Positions 1-10,586 of a stretch of DNA of 64,000 nucleotides are shown in pieces. Location: contig NZ_LT717699.1 of NCBI RefSeq assembly GCF_900157385.1, forward strand, positions 540,524 through 604,523, in the 5' to 3' direction. A model generated the notes under the pieces. The model did no database searches, was not told the DNA's origin, and worked only from the letters and a program-made list of their open reading frames with translations. The number at the start of each line of letters is the position of its first letter. Position 1 is the first letter of the stretch. Position numbers and translations under genes: made by a program. Source of the DNA: Mycobacterium terramassiliense. Lineage in GTDB: Bacteria > Actinomycetota > Actinomycetes > Mycobacteriales > Mycobacteriaceae.

Positions 1-479
1 AGCCCGTCGCGCGCCGCGCCGCAATGGTGGCGGAGAACACCCGCGGGCTGCCGGTCGACGTGCTGCGGGTCGACGGGCGCGAGACAGGCCTCGAGCCGGG
101 CTTCGACCGGGTGCTCGTCGACGCGCCATGCACCGGGCTGGGGGCGCTGCGGCGCCGGCCGGAGGCCCGGTGGCGACGCCAGCCGGCCGACGTGCCGGCG
201 CTGGCCAAGCTGCAGCGGGAGTTGCTGGCCGCCGCGATCGCGCTGACCCGGCCCGGGGGCGTGGTGCTGTATGCGACCTGTTCGCCGCATCTCGCGGAAA
301 CCGTTGGGGTGGTTGGTGACGCGCTGCGCCGACAGCCGGTGCAGCCCCTGGACGCCCGGCCGCTGTTCGAGCCGGTCGACGAGGGCACGGGGCAGGGCCC
401 CGCAGAGAACGCGGTACAGCTGTGGCCGCACCGGCACGGCACCGACGCGATGTTCGCCGCCGCGCTGCGCCGCGTCTGA
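1..479 (+). CDS. rsmB: 16S rRNA (cytosine-C5) methyltransferase, C-terminal part
   Basis: The gene runs in from the left edge; about 159 C-terminal residues are visible and the frame is open from base 3. It carries the two cysteine motifs of RNA m5C methyltransferases of the Fmu/RsmB/NOL1 family: DAPCTGLG near base 120 (motif IV, product-release cysteine) and YATCSPH near base 272 (motif VI, catalytic cysteine). These enzymes use S-adenosylmethionine to methylate cytosine in ribosomal RNA. Upstream of rpe it matches the position of M. tuberculosis fmu (Rv1407). The exact target base cannot be read from the fragment. Confidence 0.88.
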   Translation, partial: PVARRAAMVAENTRGLPVDVLRVDGRETGLEPGFDRVLVDAPCTGLGALRRRPEARWRRQPADVPALAKLQRELLAAAIALTRPGGVVLYATCSPHLAETVGVVGDALRRQPVQPLDARPLFEPVDEGTGQGPAENAVQLWPHRHGTDAMFAAALRRV

Positions 480-503
480 CGTGAGGTCGGCCGCGGCGCT
501 CAG

Positions 504-509
504 TAGTGT
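504..509 (+). promoter_or_regulatory. -10 element of a probable leaderless rpe promoter
   Basis: TAGTGT is followed by seven bases and then the rpe ATG. A TAnnnT hexamer at this distance puts the transcript start at or next to the A of ATG, and no Shine-Dalgarno sequence is seen. The leaderless reading is inference. Confidence 0.5.
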
Positions 510-516
510 GGCGCAC

Positions 517-1206
517 ATGCCCGGCAACACCGGTAGACCGCTGATCGCGCCGTCGATCCTCGCCGCCGATTTCGCCCGCCTCGCCGACGAAGCGGCCGCG
601 GTGCCGGGCGCCGACTGGTTGCACGTCGACGTGATGGACAACCACTTCGTGCCGAACCTGACCATCGGCCTGCCGGTGGTGGAGGCGCTGCTGGCCACCA
701 CCACCATCCCGATGGACTGCCATCTGATGATCGAGGACCCGGATCGCTGGGCGCCCCCGTACGCCGAGGCGGGCGCCTACAACGTCACCTTCCACGCCGA
801 GGCGACCGACAATCCCGTCGGCGTCGCCCGCGACATCCGCGCCGCCGGCGCCAAGGCCGGGATCAGCGTGAAACCGGGGACCCCGCTGGAGCCCTACCTG
901 GAAATCCTCCCGCAGTTCGACACGCTGCTCATCATGTCGGTCGAGCCGGGCTTCGGCGGCCAGAGCTTCATCCCGGACGTGCTCGGCAAGGTGCGCACCG
1001 CGCGCAAGATGATCGACGCGGGCGAGCTGACGATCCTGGTCGAAATCGACGGCGGCATCAACGAGGACACCATCGAGCAGTCCGCCGAGGCGGGCGTGGA
1101 CTGCTTTGTCGCCGGGTCGGCGGTGTACGGGGCGCAGGACCCGGAGGCCGCGGTCGAGGCGTTGCGGCGACGGGCCGCCGCCGCGTCAGCGCACCTGCGC
1201 GCATGA
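517..1206 (+). CDS. rpe: Ribulose-phosphate 3-epimerase
   Basis: A 229-residue TIM-barrel enzyme interconverting ribulose 5-phosphate and xylulose 5-phosphate in the pentose phosphate pathway. Family motifs are in order: [13 protein letters not shown] (about 35-47, metal-binding His and Asp), DCHLMIEDP (about 68), [12 protein letters not shown] (about 140-152, phosphate loop) and EIDGGI (about 178). The open frame extends further upstream, but homology starts at [15 protein letters not shown], so the ATG at 517 is chosen; it also has a well-placed -10 element. The stop codon overlaps the ribD start (ATGA), suggesting translational coupling. Linkage of epimerase and riboflavin genes makes sense because ribulose 5-phosphate is a riboflavin precursor. 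Confidence 0.96.
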   Translation: MPGNTGRPLIAPSILAADFARLADEAAAVPGADWLHVDVMDNHFVPNLTIGLPVVEALLATTTIPMDCHLMIEDPDRWAPPYAEAGAYNVTFHAEATDNPVGVARDIRAAGAKAGISVKPGTPLEPYLEILPQFDTLLIMSVEPGFGGQSFIPDVLGKVRTARKMIDAGELTILVEIDGGINEDTIEQSAEAGVDCFVAGSAVYGAQDPEAAVEALRRRAAAASAHLRA

Positions 1207-2231
1207 ACCAGCCCCAGTCGGTCGACAGCCTCGACGCGGCCATGCGCCTGGCGATCGAGCACTCCTACCAGGTCAAGGGCACGACGTACCCGACCCCGCC
1301 GGTCGGCGCCGTCATCGTGGACCCGCAGGGCCGCGTCGTCGGCGTGGGCGCCACCGAGCCGGCGGGCGGCGAGCACGCCGAGGTGTTGGCGCTGCGCCGG
1401 GCTGGCGGGCTGGCCGCCGGCGGGATCGCGTTCGTCACGCTCGAGCCGTGCAATCACTACGGCAAGACCCCGCCGTGCGTGAACGCGCTGATCGAAGCCA
1501 GGGTGAGCATGGTCGTGTACGCCGTGGACGACCCGAACGCGATCGCGGGCGGCGGCGCGGGCCGGCTGCAGGCTGCGGGCGTGCAAGTGCGGTCCGGGGT
1601 GCTGGCCGATCAGGTGGCCGCCGGTCCGCTGCGCGAGTGGCTGCACAAGGTGCGGACCGGGCTGCCCCACGTGACATGGAAGTACGCCAGCAGCGTCGAC
1701 GGCCGCAGCGCCGCCGCCGATGGCAGCAGCCGCTGGATCTCCAGCGAGGCCTCGCGGTTGGATCTGCATCGCCGCCGCGCTCTCGCCGATGCCATCGTGG
1801 TCGGCACCGGCACCGTGCTGGCCGACGACCCGGAGCTGACCGCCCGGCGCGCCGACGGGTCGCTGGCCGACCGCCAACCGCTGCGGGTGGTGGTGGGGAT
1901 GCGTGAAATACCGCCGGAGGCAAAGGTTCTCAACGACGACTCGCGCACCATGGTCATTCGCACCCACGACCCCATGGAGGTGATCAAGGCGCTGTCGGAC
2001 CGCACCGACGTGCTGCTCGAGGGCGGCCCCACCCTCGCCGGCGCCTTCCTGCGGGCCGGGTCGGTCAACCGCGTCCTGGCCTACGTCGCGCCGATGCTGC
2101 TGGGCGGGCCCATCACGGCCGTCGACGACGTCGGGGTGTCGACCATCTCACGGGCGCTGCGCTGGCAGTTCGACGGGATCGACCGGGCCGGCCCCGATCT
2201 GGTGCTCAGCCTGGTCCCGCACGGCGGCTAG
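1203..2231 (+). CDS. ribD: Bifunctional riboflavin deaminase/reductase RibD (RibG)
   Basis: 342 residues with two domains. Residues about 8-145 form a cytidine-deaminase-like zinc domain with H58-A-E and C83...C92 (GGEHAEV and [13 protein letters not shown]). Residues about 150-342 form the RibD C-terminal, DHFR-like NADPH reductase. It deaminates the pyrimidine made by GTP cyclohydrolase II and then reduces its ribosyl side chain, the second and third steps of riboflavin synthesis. It overlaps rpe by four bases and converges on the MFS gene with a 7-base gap. Corresponds to M. tuberculosis ribG (Rv1409). Confidence 0.96.
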   Translation: MNQPQSVDSLDAAMRLAIEHSYQVKGTTYPTPPVGAVIVDPQGRVVGVGATEPAGGEHAEVLALRRAGGLAAGGIAFVTLEPCNHYGKTPPCVNALIEARVSMVVYAVDDPNAIAGGGAGRLQAAGVQVRSGVLADQVAAGPLREWLHKVRTGLPHVTWKYASSVDGRSAAADGSSRWISSEASRLDLHRRRALADAIVVGTGTVLADDPELTARRADGSLADRQPLRVVVGMREIPPEAKVLNDDSRTMVIRTHDPMEVIKALSDRTDVLLEGGPTLAGAFLRAGSVNRVLAYVAPMLLGGPITAVDDVGVSTISRALRWQFDGIDRAGPDLVLSLVPHGG

Positions 2232-2238
2232 TGAGCCC

Positions 2239-3924
2239 TCAGGGCGTCGGGACGCTGACCGGCTCTTGCTCGGGGACCTCGGGTTCCTCGGCGTGCTCCG
2301 TGCGGCCGCTGATCAGCAGCCCCAGCAGCGCTCCCGCCACGCAGACGCCCGCGGTGATGGTGAAGATCTCGCCGTACATCGCCGCGAACGACGGGAGGAC
2401 GTTTTGCGCCTGGGCGACCGCCCGATCCGGCTTGCTCATGGTGGCCGGCAGCTCCCCGTTTTTCTCGTTGAGGATCTGGTAGAAGCGGTACAACCCCCAC
2501 GCGCTGAGCGCGGCCACGCCGATCAGCATGCCGGTCATCCGCGACACCACGACCGCGGCCGAGGCGATGCCGTGCTCGGCGGCGGGGACGACCCGCAGGG
2601 CGGCCGAGGTCAGCGGACCGATCACCAGCCCCAGCCCCAGGCCGGTGATCAGCAGATCGTTGTTGACCGCGACCCCCCCGATCAGCAGGTCGTTGTTCAT
2701 CGCGGGCACCGAGAACAACCCGAAGAAGCTGTGCTGATAATGCGGCAGGTCCACGGGCCAGTGCGAGATCAGCAGGTAGCCGCCGGCCGCGATCAGCAGC
2801 CCGACCAAGGTGACCGCGCGGTCGCCGACCCGGGTGGCGATGAAGCCGCCCAGCAACGCCCCGACTGGCAGCGCGATCAGAAACGACGTCAGCATCGCGG
2901 CCGCCTTGTTCTGGTTCAACCCCAGCACGCCCTGGCCGAACAACTCCACGTCGACCAGCGTCACCATCAGGGCGGCGCCCGCGGCGAAGGACGCGCCCAT
3001 CGCGGCCAGGAAGGGCCGGAACTGCACCCCCGCCGGGTCGATCAGGCGGGTTCGTGCGAAGCGCTCCCACAACAGGAAAACGACCGCGAAGGCGGCGGCC
3101 GCGATCACCAGGGGCAACCCGTAGCTGGGCAGCGCCTGTTGGCCGTTCGGGTTCGGGTTGTACAGGCCGATGACCGCGAGGCCGAGGGTGATGGCGAGCA
3201 GCACGCCGCCGACCACGTCGATTTTCTCCGGCGCCTCGCTGCGGTCGTGCGACGGCAGGCTGATCTGGATCAGGACCATGGCGACCAGGGTCAGCGGGAC
3301 GTTGATCCAAAACACGTCACGCCAGTCGCGGAACAACCAGACGATGAGGATCCCGTACAGCGGGCCGAGCACGCTGCCCAGCTCCTGCGCGGCGCCGATA
3401 CCGCCGAGCACGGCCGCGCGGTTGCGTTGCGCCCAGAGGTCGGCGCCCAACGCCAGGGTGACCGGCAACAGCGCGCCGCTGGCGACGCCCTGGATGGTTC
3501 GGCCGGCGATCAGCACGTGCAGCGTCTGCACGTGGAAGTTTTGGATCGGGTAGCCGAGGATCACCAGGTCCCGCAGCGGATGCCCGAAGATCTCCACGCT
3601 CATGCTGGACACGTCGAAGTTGCCGATCGCCACCGAGAGCGCGGTGACCACCGAGCCGATCATGAAGGTGGCCAGGCTGACCTGCAGCAGCCGCTTGCGG
3701 CCGAACCGGTCGGATGCCTTGCCCAGCAGCGGCATGGCCGCGATGTAGCCGAGCAGGTACATCGTGACGATCGGGGTGATCCGCTGCAGCTGGTTAATCG
3801 GGATCCCGACGTCGTGCATGATGTCGCGCATGATCGTGACTACGACGTAGGCGTCGAGGGCCCCCAGCAGCACCGCCAGGCTGCCGGCGCCGATCGCGAC
3901 GCGTCGTCCCGCGAGCCTGCTCAT
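2239..3924 (-). CDS. p55: MFS efflux/lipid export transporter P55 (Rv1410c-like)
   Basis: A 561-residue major facilitator with about 14 predicted membrane helices, in the drug:H+ antiporter-2 style. The first helix holds an acidic residue (GALDAYVV, D about 24), and motif A is seen as [11 protein letters not shown] (about 68-78). In M. tuberculosis this protein works with lipoprotein LprG to move triacylglycerides and lipoarabinomannan-type lipids across the envelope and affects drug tolerance. Its start codon overlaps the lprG stop (ATGA), the same two-gene operon as Rv1411c-Rv1410c. The C-terminal tail is short, acidic and proline-containing. Confidence 0.94.
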   Translation of the reverse strand: MSRLAGRRVAIGAGSLAVLLGALDAYVVVTIMRDIMHDVGIPINQLQRITPIVTMYLLGYIAAMPLLGKASDRFGRKRLLQVSLATFMIGSVVTALSVAIGNFDVSSMSVEIFGHPLRDLVILGYPIQNFHVQTLHVLIAGRTIQGVASGALLPVTLALGADLWAQRNRAAVLGGIGAAQELGSVLGPLYGILIVWLFRDWRDVFWINVPLTLVAMVLIQISLPSHDRSEAPEKIDVVGGVLLAITLGLAVIGLYNPNPNGQQALPSYGLPLVIAAAAFAVVFLLWERFARTRLIDPAGVQFRPFLAAMGASFAAGAALMVTLVDVELFGQGVLGLNQNKAAAMLTSFLIALPVGALLGGFIATRVGDRAVTLVGLLIAAGGYLLISHWPVDLPHYQHSFFGLFSVPAMNNDLLIGGVAVNNDLLITGLGLGLVIGPLTSAALRVVPAAEHGIASAAVVVSRMTGMLIGVAALSAWGLYRFYQILNEKNGELPATMSKPDRAVAQAQNVLPSFAAMYGEIFTITAGVCVAGALLGLLISGRTEHAEEPEVPEQEPVSVPTP

Positions 3925-4637
3925 GAGCCCGCCGCGGGCTTGTCGATCTGCACCGGCTTGTTCCAGTTCGACAACGTCATCTGCACGTTGTTGCCCTGGC
4001 TGTACTGCAGGCTGATCTGGGCCAGCTGATGGTCGCCGGTCTCCACGATCCAGACCGTGGCCGGCACCGGCTTGGTGGCCTTGAAGGGGGACACGATCTT
4101 GTTCACCGCGTCCGCCGAGACGTTCCCGCTGATGCGGACGGCGGTTTGACCGCTGACCTGGTCGCGCCCCTCGGCCTTGGCGTCGGTGAAGTTCGCCAGC
4201 ACGTTGGGTAGGCCCGTGTCCTGGCTCAGGATCGCCGAGGGGTCATAGACCTGGGAGGCCGGACCGACATCGGTCATCGTCTTGTCGCCCGGGTTGAGGG
4301 CGTTGGTGTACAGGTCGCCGCCCACGACCACGAAATCGGCGCTGATGTCCTGCCCGAGATAGCTGATCTGGGCGTTGCCCTGCGCCGCCACGTTCGGCGA
4401 GGTGGTGAGGTCGCCGGTCAGGTTCCGCACGGGCAGCCCCGGGATTTTTCCGCCGACCGTCAGCACCAGATGCGCGCTCTTGAGGTTCTTGGTGGCCTCC
4501 GTGGACTGCTTGACCAGCGTCGTGCCGTCGGGCAGCGGGCCGCCGCTTTGCGACGAGCTGAACGAGCAGCCCGCCACCAGGGCGGTGGCGAGGCTCAAGA
4601 ATGCAAGGACAGCCGACAGACGGCGGGGGGTTTGCAT
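3921..4637 (-). CDS. lprG: Lipoprotein LprG (lipid carrier)
   Basis: A 238-residue lipoprotein with signal peptide [14 protein letters not shown]..., lipobox LVAGC and lipidated cysteine at about residue 24. The body matches the LprG fold (LppX/LprAFG family), including [18 protein letters not shown] and [11 protein letters not shown]. The family has a hydrophobic cavity that binds triacylated lipids and hands them to the envelope. The frame is open far upstream, but the mature protein and signal peptide fix the start at 4637; an ATG nine bases upstream (4646) is the only close alternative. A TACGAT -10 element ends seven bases before this ATG. First gene of the operon with p55. Confidence 0.94.
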   Translation of the reverse strand: MQTPRRLSAVLAFLSLATALVAGCSFSSSQSGGPLPDGTTLVKQSTEATKNLKSAHLVLTVGGKIPGLPVRNLTGDLTTSPNVAAQGNAQISYLGQDISADFVVVGGDLYTNALNPGDKTMTDVGPASQVYDPSAILSQDTGLPNVLANFTDAKAEGRDQVSGQTAVRISGNVSADAVNKIVSPFKATKPVPATVWIVETGDHQLAQISLQYSQGNNVQMTLSNWNKPVQIDKPAAGS

Positions 4638-4644
4638 ACCCTGC

Positions 4645-4650
4645 ATCGTA
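4645..4650 (-). promoter_or_regulatory. -10 element of probable leaderless lprG promoter
   Basis: On the minus strand TACGAT is followed by seven bases and the lprG ATG at 4637. The spacing fits leaderless transcription, and it favours the inner ATG because the outer one overlaps the -10 element itself. Confidence 0.45.
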
Positions 4651-4709
4651 GAGGGTGCGCGTGACCGGCTTTCGGAACGCGGGGGCCGCTTCGTCGCGCA
4701 TCGGCCCGT

Positions 4710-4715
4710 TAACCT
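4710..4715 (+). promoter_or_regulatory. -10 element of probable leaderless ribC promoter
   Basis: TAACCT is followed by six bases and the ribC ATG. There is no Shine-Dalgarno sequence in the gap. The lprG and ribC promoters are back to back within about 85 bases. Confidence 0.5.
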
Positions 4716-4721
4716 GGTGCA

Positions 4722-5351
4722 ATGTTCACCGGAATTGTCGAGGAGCTCGGGGAGATCACCGGGCGCGACGTGCTCGCCGATGCCGCGCGGCTGACCATCC
4801 GCGGGCCGCTGGTGACCGCCGATGCCGGACACGGCGATTCGATCGCCGTCAACGGCGTGTGCCTGACGGTTGCCGGGCTGAAGCCGGACGGCCAGTTCGC
4901 CGCCGACGTGATGGGCGAGACCCTCAACCGGTCCAACCTCGGCGAGTTGCGGGTCGGCAGCCGGGTGAACCTGGAGCGCGCCGCCGCCCTCAACAGCCGG
5001 CTCGGCGGCCACATCGTGCAGGGGCACGTGGACGGCACCGGCCGGGTGGTGGCGCGCACCCCCTCGGAGCACTGGGAGGTGGTGCGGATCGAGGTTCCCG
5101 CCGCGGTGGCCCGCTACGTCGTCGAAAAGGGGTCGATCACCGTCGACGGGATTTCGCTGACGGTGTCCGGCCTGGGTTCCGAGCCGCGGGACTGGTTCGA
5201 GGTGTCGCTGATCCCGACGACGCGGGAACTGACCACCCTCGGCCGTGCCCCGGTCGGGACACAGGTGAACCTCGAGGCCGACGTCATCGCCAAGTACGTC
5301 GAGCGATTGCTCCTGCACAATAGCCGGTCTAGCGGGGATAACGGCTCGTAA
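4722..5351 (+). CDS. ribC: Riboflavin synthase alpha chain
   Basis: 209 residues. The enzyme joins two molecules of 6,7-dimethyl-8-ribityllumazine to give riboflavin. The family's internal duplication is plain: [10 protein letters not shown] and [10 protein letters not shown] in the N-terminal lumazine-binding repeat, [11 protein letters not shown] in the second repeat. The partner enzyme, lumazine synthase RibH, lies at 8038. The two are separated here by decayed sequence and a secreted protein gene, so this part of the rib cluster is not one uninterrupted operon. Named ribE in some genomes. Confidence 0.96.
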   Translation: MFTGIVEELGEITGRDVLADAARLTIRGPLVTADAGHGDSIAVNGVCLTVAGLKPDGQFAADVMGETLNRSNLGELRVGSRVNLERAAALNSRLGGHIVQGHVDGTGRVVARTPSEHWEVVRIEVPAAVARYVVEKGSITVDGISLTVSGLGSEPRDWFEVSLIPTTRELTTLGRAPVGTQVNLEADVIAKYVERLLLHNSRSSGDNGS

Positions 5352-5402
5352 TCCCTTGGCTTACCGTTGCCCGGTCTCAGATGACCGCAGCACCGCGCCC
5401 CC

Positions 5403-5489
5403 GCTCCCGACCTCTCTGAACTGCTCATCTCGTGGAAACTGTCGCTCGAAGGTGCTCGTAAATCCGCGCAGACGATCGGCTCCTACACC
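5403..5489 (+). pseudogene. Remnant of a tyrosine recombinase/integrase N-terminus
   Basis: A stretch of about 29 codons reads PDLSELLISWKL...RKSAQTIGSYT, which closely resembles the start of the N-terminal SAM-like core-binding domain of actinobacterial phage-type integrases (LISWxLSL-x-KSxxTIxxYT). An ATG at 5381 lies just upstream in a different frame, so a base has been lost or gained. Similarity stops at 5489, and the frame then runs into the 3' end of the neighbouring reductase gene. No catalytic domain is present. Identification is by eye from a short segment. Confidence 0.5.
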
Positions 5490-5522
5490 CTCGACCAGGT
5501 GCCGATCTCGACGGTCGCGCCG

Positions 5523-5938
5523 TCAGGCGAGCTTCACCGTTAGGTATTTCGCATCTCCCACGCCTACGCGCTCAAAGAACCGTCGTCGGCTCGGCGAGAG
5601 CATTGCCAAGGCGGCCGCCGCGTCGATCACTTTGGGTTCGGTCACTTCGTGGGTTTCGCCATTGGCCGATACCGTCGCGTGCCCGGCGGCAAGCACGTTC
5701 TGCAGCCAGTCCACTCCGGTCCATAGGGCAGCGCAACGATGAAACCGTCCTGCACACGATCCGCTACGACTGGCGTCGAGTACGGTTTGCCTGACTTTCT
5801 GCCGGTATGCCGGATAACGGAGGCGTAGGAGTTTTTTCGCCCGGCACGCGCGCGCATAACCGGGTTGATCACGTACTTGTTGAAGGCAAAGTGAGCGCGC
5901 AACAGCGGACGGGGCCAGCTCTCCGGTCTGTAGCGCAT
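5523..5938 (-). pseudogene. Deazaflavin (F420)-dependent nitroreductase family gene, frameshifted
   Basis: Two minus-strand frames together make a near full-length protein of about 138 residues of the F420-dependent oxidoreductase (Ddn/DUF385) family. The first part is VIRHTGRKSGKPYSTPVVAD...FIVALPYGPE; the second, in another frame, is VDWLQNVLAAGHATV...RRRFFERVG. At about 5714 the sequence reads GGACCGGAGTGGACTGG; one extra base there (GGA CCG GAx GTG GAC TGG) would restore a continuous PDVDW-type junction typical of the family. Members use reduced F420 to reduce quinones, nitroaromatics or lipids. As it stands the gene would make a truncated product. A single-base sequencing error is the main alternative. 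Confidence 0.75.
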
Positions 5939-6035
5939 TTCGCTGACGGTACCGCGTCAGACGCAGTCAACACCCGGCCCGCGCCGACCGCTGGCTCGCA
6001 CGTCGCCCACCACGTTTTTCCTGGTCACGCTTGAA

Positions 6036-6082
6036 AGCAGGCCGCTGACAACGGCGGTCTCGCGCCGTTGCAGCGGCCTGCT
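6036..6082 (-). terminator. Long stem-loop downstream of the secreted Trp/Pro-rich protein
   Basis: An inverted repeat of 19 base pairs with one bulged A (arms 6036-6055 and 6064-6082) and an 8-base loop. It lies 26 bases past the stop of the minus-strand gene at 6109-6480. There is no clear T-tract, which is usual for mycobacterial terminators. It could instead be a relic of a mobile repeat, given the integrase remnant nearby. Confidence 0.5.
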
Positions 6083-6108
6083 AGTGGATGAGGTGCTTGC
6101 GCGCCGGA

Positions 6109-6480
6109 TTACAGCCCGCGCCAGTTGGGCCCGTCCCAGTAGCCCCAGTCATTCACCTGGGGGTTCCAGACGACCTGGGCCCACGGCGCCCACGGCGGTG
6201 GCGGCGGCATCGGGCGTGCCCACGGCGGAGGGGCGCCGTAGCCTGCCGGGCCGCCGTAGTTGTCGTCCCAGTCACGGCAGTTGTTCCAGTTCGGGTTCGG
6301 GCCCCAGCCCGGGTCCCACTGCTCGCCCGGGCACCAGTGGTGGTGATAGAGGGGGGCCGGGGGAGGCGCCGCCTGCGCGGTACCCGAGGCCAGCCCCAGC
6401 ATGGATGCGGCCAGACCGCCGGCCGCCAAGGCACCGGTGCACAAACGCACCCACGGCTTTGTTTGCGTGTTGGTATTCAT
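6109..6480 (-). CDS. Secreted Trp/Pro/Gly-rich hypothetical protein
   Basis: 123 residues. A clear Sec signal peptide (basic start, then LCTGALAAGGLAASMLGLA, cleavage likely after GTAQA at residue 37) leads to a mature protein of about 86 residues rich in Trp, Pro, Gly and Asn, with two cysteines (HHWCPGEQWD and NNCRDWDD). The WCPG...WD...C arrangement resembles small exported mycobacterial proteins of unknown function. A good ribosome binding site (GAGGGG) sits 5-6 bases before the ATG. It is monocistronic, divergent from ribBA, and ends before a strong stem-loop. Function is unknown. Confidence 0.7.
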   Translation of the reverse strand: MNTNTQTKPWVRLCTGALAAGGLAASMLGLASGTAQAAPPPAPLYHHHWCPGEQWDPGWGPNPNWNNCRDWDDNYGGPAGYGAPPPWARPMPPPPPWAPWAQVVWNPQVNDWGYWDGPNWRGL

Positions 6481-6564
6481 GGCCCCTCAAATTCCCCGTA
6501 CAGATGCGACCAAAACGCTTCCGCCGTTGCGCTTCCACCCCACATATGTTGTTCCCAGCCGGGA

Positions 6565-6582
6565 CTTACGTGGCGCTTACGT
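6565..6582. promoter_or_regulatory. Perfect heptamer direct repeat with 11-bp period
   Basis: CTTACGT-GGCG-CTTACGT. Two identical heptamers one helical turn apart are the usual architecture of OmpR/PhoP-family response regulator sites. It lies between the divergent secreted-protein gene and ribBA. The regulator is unknown. Confidence 0.4.
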
Positions 6583-6585
6583 CGG

Positions 6586-6613
6586 GCCCCGGCGCACCCC
6601 GGTGCGCGGGGGC
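6586..6613. other. GC-rich stem-loop in the ribBA upstream region
   Basis: Arms GCCCCgGCGCAC and GTGCGCgGGGGC (11 pairs around one mismatch) enclose the tetraloop CCCG. It lies about 95 bases upstream of the likely ribBA -10 element, so it would be outside that transcript. It could be a terminator or a protein site. Confidence 0.35.
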
Positions 6614-6704
6614 GTTTTCCCTCGTCGGGTCGCCCGGTCGGCGGGGCGCGCCACTCGGCGTCCATCCGCGAAGCCGCGGCAATAACCGCGCCGCCGCGGT
6701 GGTT

Positions 6705-6710
6705 CATACT
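6705..6710 (+). promoter_or_regulatory. Candidate -10 element for ribBA-ribH
   Basis: CATACT preceded by TT is a reasonable mycobacterial -10 hexamer. It would give a leader of about 45 bases before the ribBA ATG. No convincing -35 was found. Confidence 0.3.
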
Positions 6711-6763
6711 GAATGCAACACTTGGGCTTCTCCGGTGGGCCCCTACGAGAGCAGGCAGCAGCG

Positions 6764-8981
<2,218 letters not shown>

Positions 8982-8985
8982 GCCG

Positions 8986-10466
8986 TCAAGCGTCGTAGAA
9001 CAGCGTCCCGGTGTTGAGCGGGTTGTAGGACAGGTAGATCGGGATCGTCTCGAAGGGGAAATTTCCTGTATTGAAAAGGCCATTCGCCCCGCTGACCACG
9101 GCCGGGGCCGTGGGGGCCGCCCCGACCGTCTCGTGGTAGATCGCGACGTTGCTCGCGGTGTAGACGGTGAGCGTCGTTCCCTGCGGCACGTAGCCGCCCG
9201 CCGAGCCGGTGCCCAGCGAGGCGGGCACGTCTCCCCACAGGCCACCGGAATCGACAAACGCGTCCGAAACGGTCACGGGGGTACCGCCATTGACCGATAC
9301 CTTCAGCGTGGTCACCGGCGCCCCGGAAGACGAGGTGAGGGCGGTCAGCGGGTTGGCGCCGAACTGCGCGGTACCCGCCGGCTCGTTGAGGAGCACACCC
9401 TGGTCGAGGGTGCCCGGCAGGGCCTGCACGGGGCTGGTGGTCAACGGGCCGACGAGGTTGCTTCCCCCGATGCCCAGAACGGGTAGCCCGTCCGAGGCCG
9501 GAAAGTTGGTTGTTTGGCCGTTCTGCGTCTGGGTCACGGAGGTGACGACGGCAACCTTGGTCGGCTGGCTGATGATGCCGTTCCCGAAGTTCACCGTGGC
9601 CGAATACGTTGTGTAGTTCTCCGTCACGGTATTTCCGCCGTCGCCGTACGTGACCGTACCCGTCCCGGTGGGCGCGCCGAGGGACGCGAAGTTGACGTCT
9701 TGGGGTGGCACGACGAGACCCCTGGACCCGGTGTCGAGAATCACTTGCGAATTCGGCCCGCCGGCGATGGAGACGTCGACGTAGGGCCGGTTCACTTGCT
9801 GGTCCACCTGCACCGGGATGGTGGGCGCGCCACCGGTGCCGCCGGCGGCCCCGTGCAGGCCCACCATCCCGGCGGCGCCGCCGACCCCGCCGGGACCGCC
9901 CGCGGTCCCGGGGGGGTCCCGCCGGAGGCGTCCCAGCCGCCCACGCCGCCGGTGCCCCCGGAGCCGAGCAGGCCGGCCGGACCGCCCGGGCCGCCGGCTT
10001 GCCCGGACGCTCCCGACCCGCCGCTGCCGCCGCTGCCCAGCAGGATGCCGCCCGCCCCGCCGGCCTGCCCCGTTCCCGGCGTCCCGTCGACGCCGTTGCC
10101 GATCAGCGGGCGCCCCACCAGCAGCTCGGTGGGCAGGTTGATCACCCCGAGCACGTCGTTCGCCACGATCTGCAGCGGGGAGGTGCTGGCGGCCTCGGTG
10201 GCGGCATACGCGCCCGCGCTCTCGCCCAGTGCCGCGACGAACCGGGCGTGAAACGCCTCGGCCTGCACACCGAGCGCCTGATAGTCCAGGGCGTGGCCGG
10301 AAAACAGCGACGCGATCGCCGCCGACACCTCGTCGCCGGCGGCCGCCAGCACCGCGGTGGTCGATGCCGCCGCCGCGCGATGGGCCGCCGCCACCGACGA
10401 ACCGATGCCGGCGATGTCGGCGGCCGCGTCCGAGACGAGGCCCGGCGCCGCGATCACAAACGACAT
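8986..10466 (-). pseudogene. PE-family protein with C-terminal aspartic protease, frameshifted in a G7 tract
   Basis: The 5' part (10466 back to about 9916) encodes a PE domain ([24 protein letters not shown]..., about 95 residues), a linker ([13 protein letters not shown]), and a short Gly-rich PGRS-like stretch. The 3' part, in another frame, continues the Gly-rich stretch and then a pepsin-like domain of about 270 residues with both catalytic motifs: VILDTGSRGLV and DAFVDSGG. This is the architecture of the M. tuberculosis PE_PGRS aspartic proteases such as PecA (PE_PGRS35) and PE_PGRS16, exported by type VII secretion and able to cleave PE lipases. Frames switch at a run of seven G at 9910-9916; eight or five would join them. 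It may be a true null, a phase-variable gene or a sequencing error. Confidence 0.8.
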
Positions 10467-10574
10467 TTCGGAACCCCCAGCGGTATTAGTCGCTCAGCGA
10501 TACGCGGATCGTAGCCGTCGGGCCGGTCAATCCGGCGGTTTTCGGGGCTGGTCGGAAACGCCTTGGGGGGCTAC

Positions 10575-10580
10575 TAGCCT
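10575..10580 (+). promoter_or_regulatory. -10 element of probable leaderless uvrC promoter
   Basis: TAGCCT is followed by six bases and the uvrC GTG. No Shine-Dalgarno sequence is present. Confidence 0.5.
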
Positions 10581-10586
10581 GGATAC

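Noticed and set aside
6614..6763. FMN riboswitch upstream of ribBA
   Set aside because: None of the conserved RFN element segments is recognisable here or before ribC.
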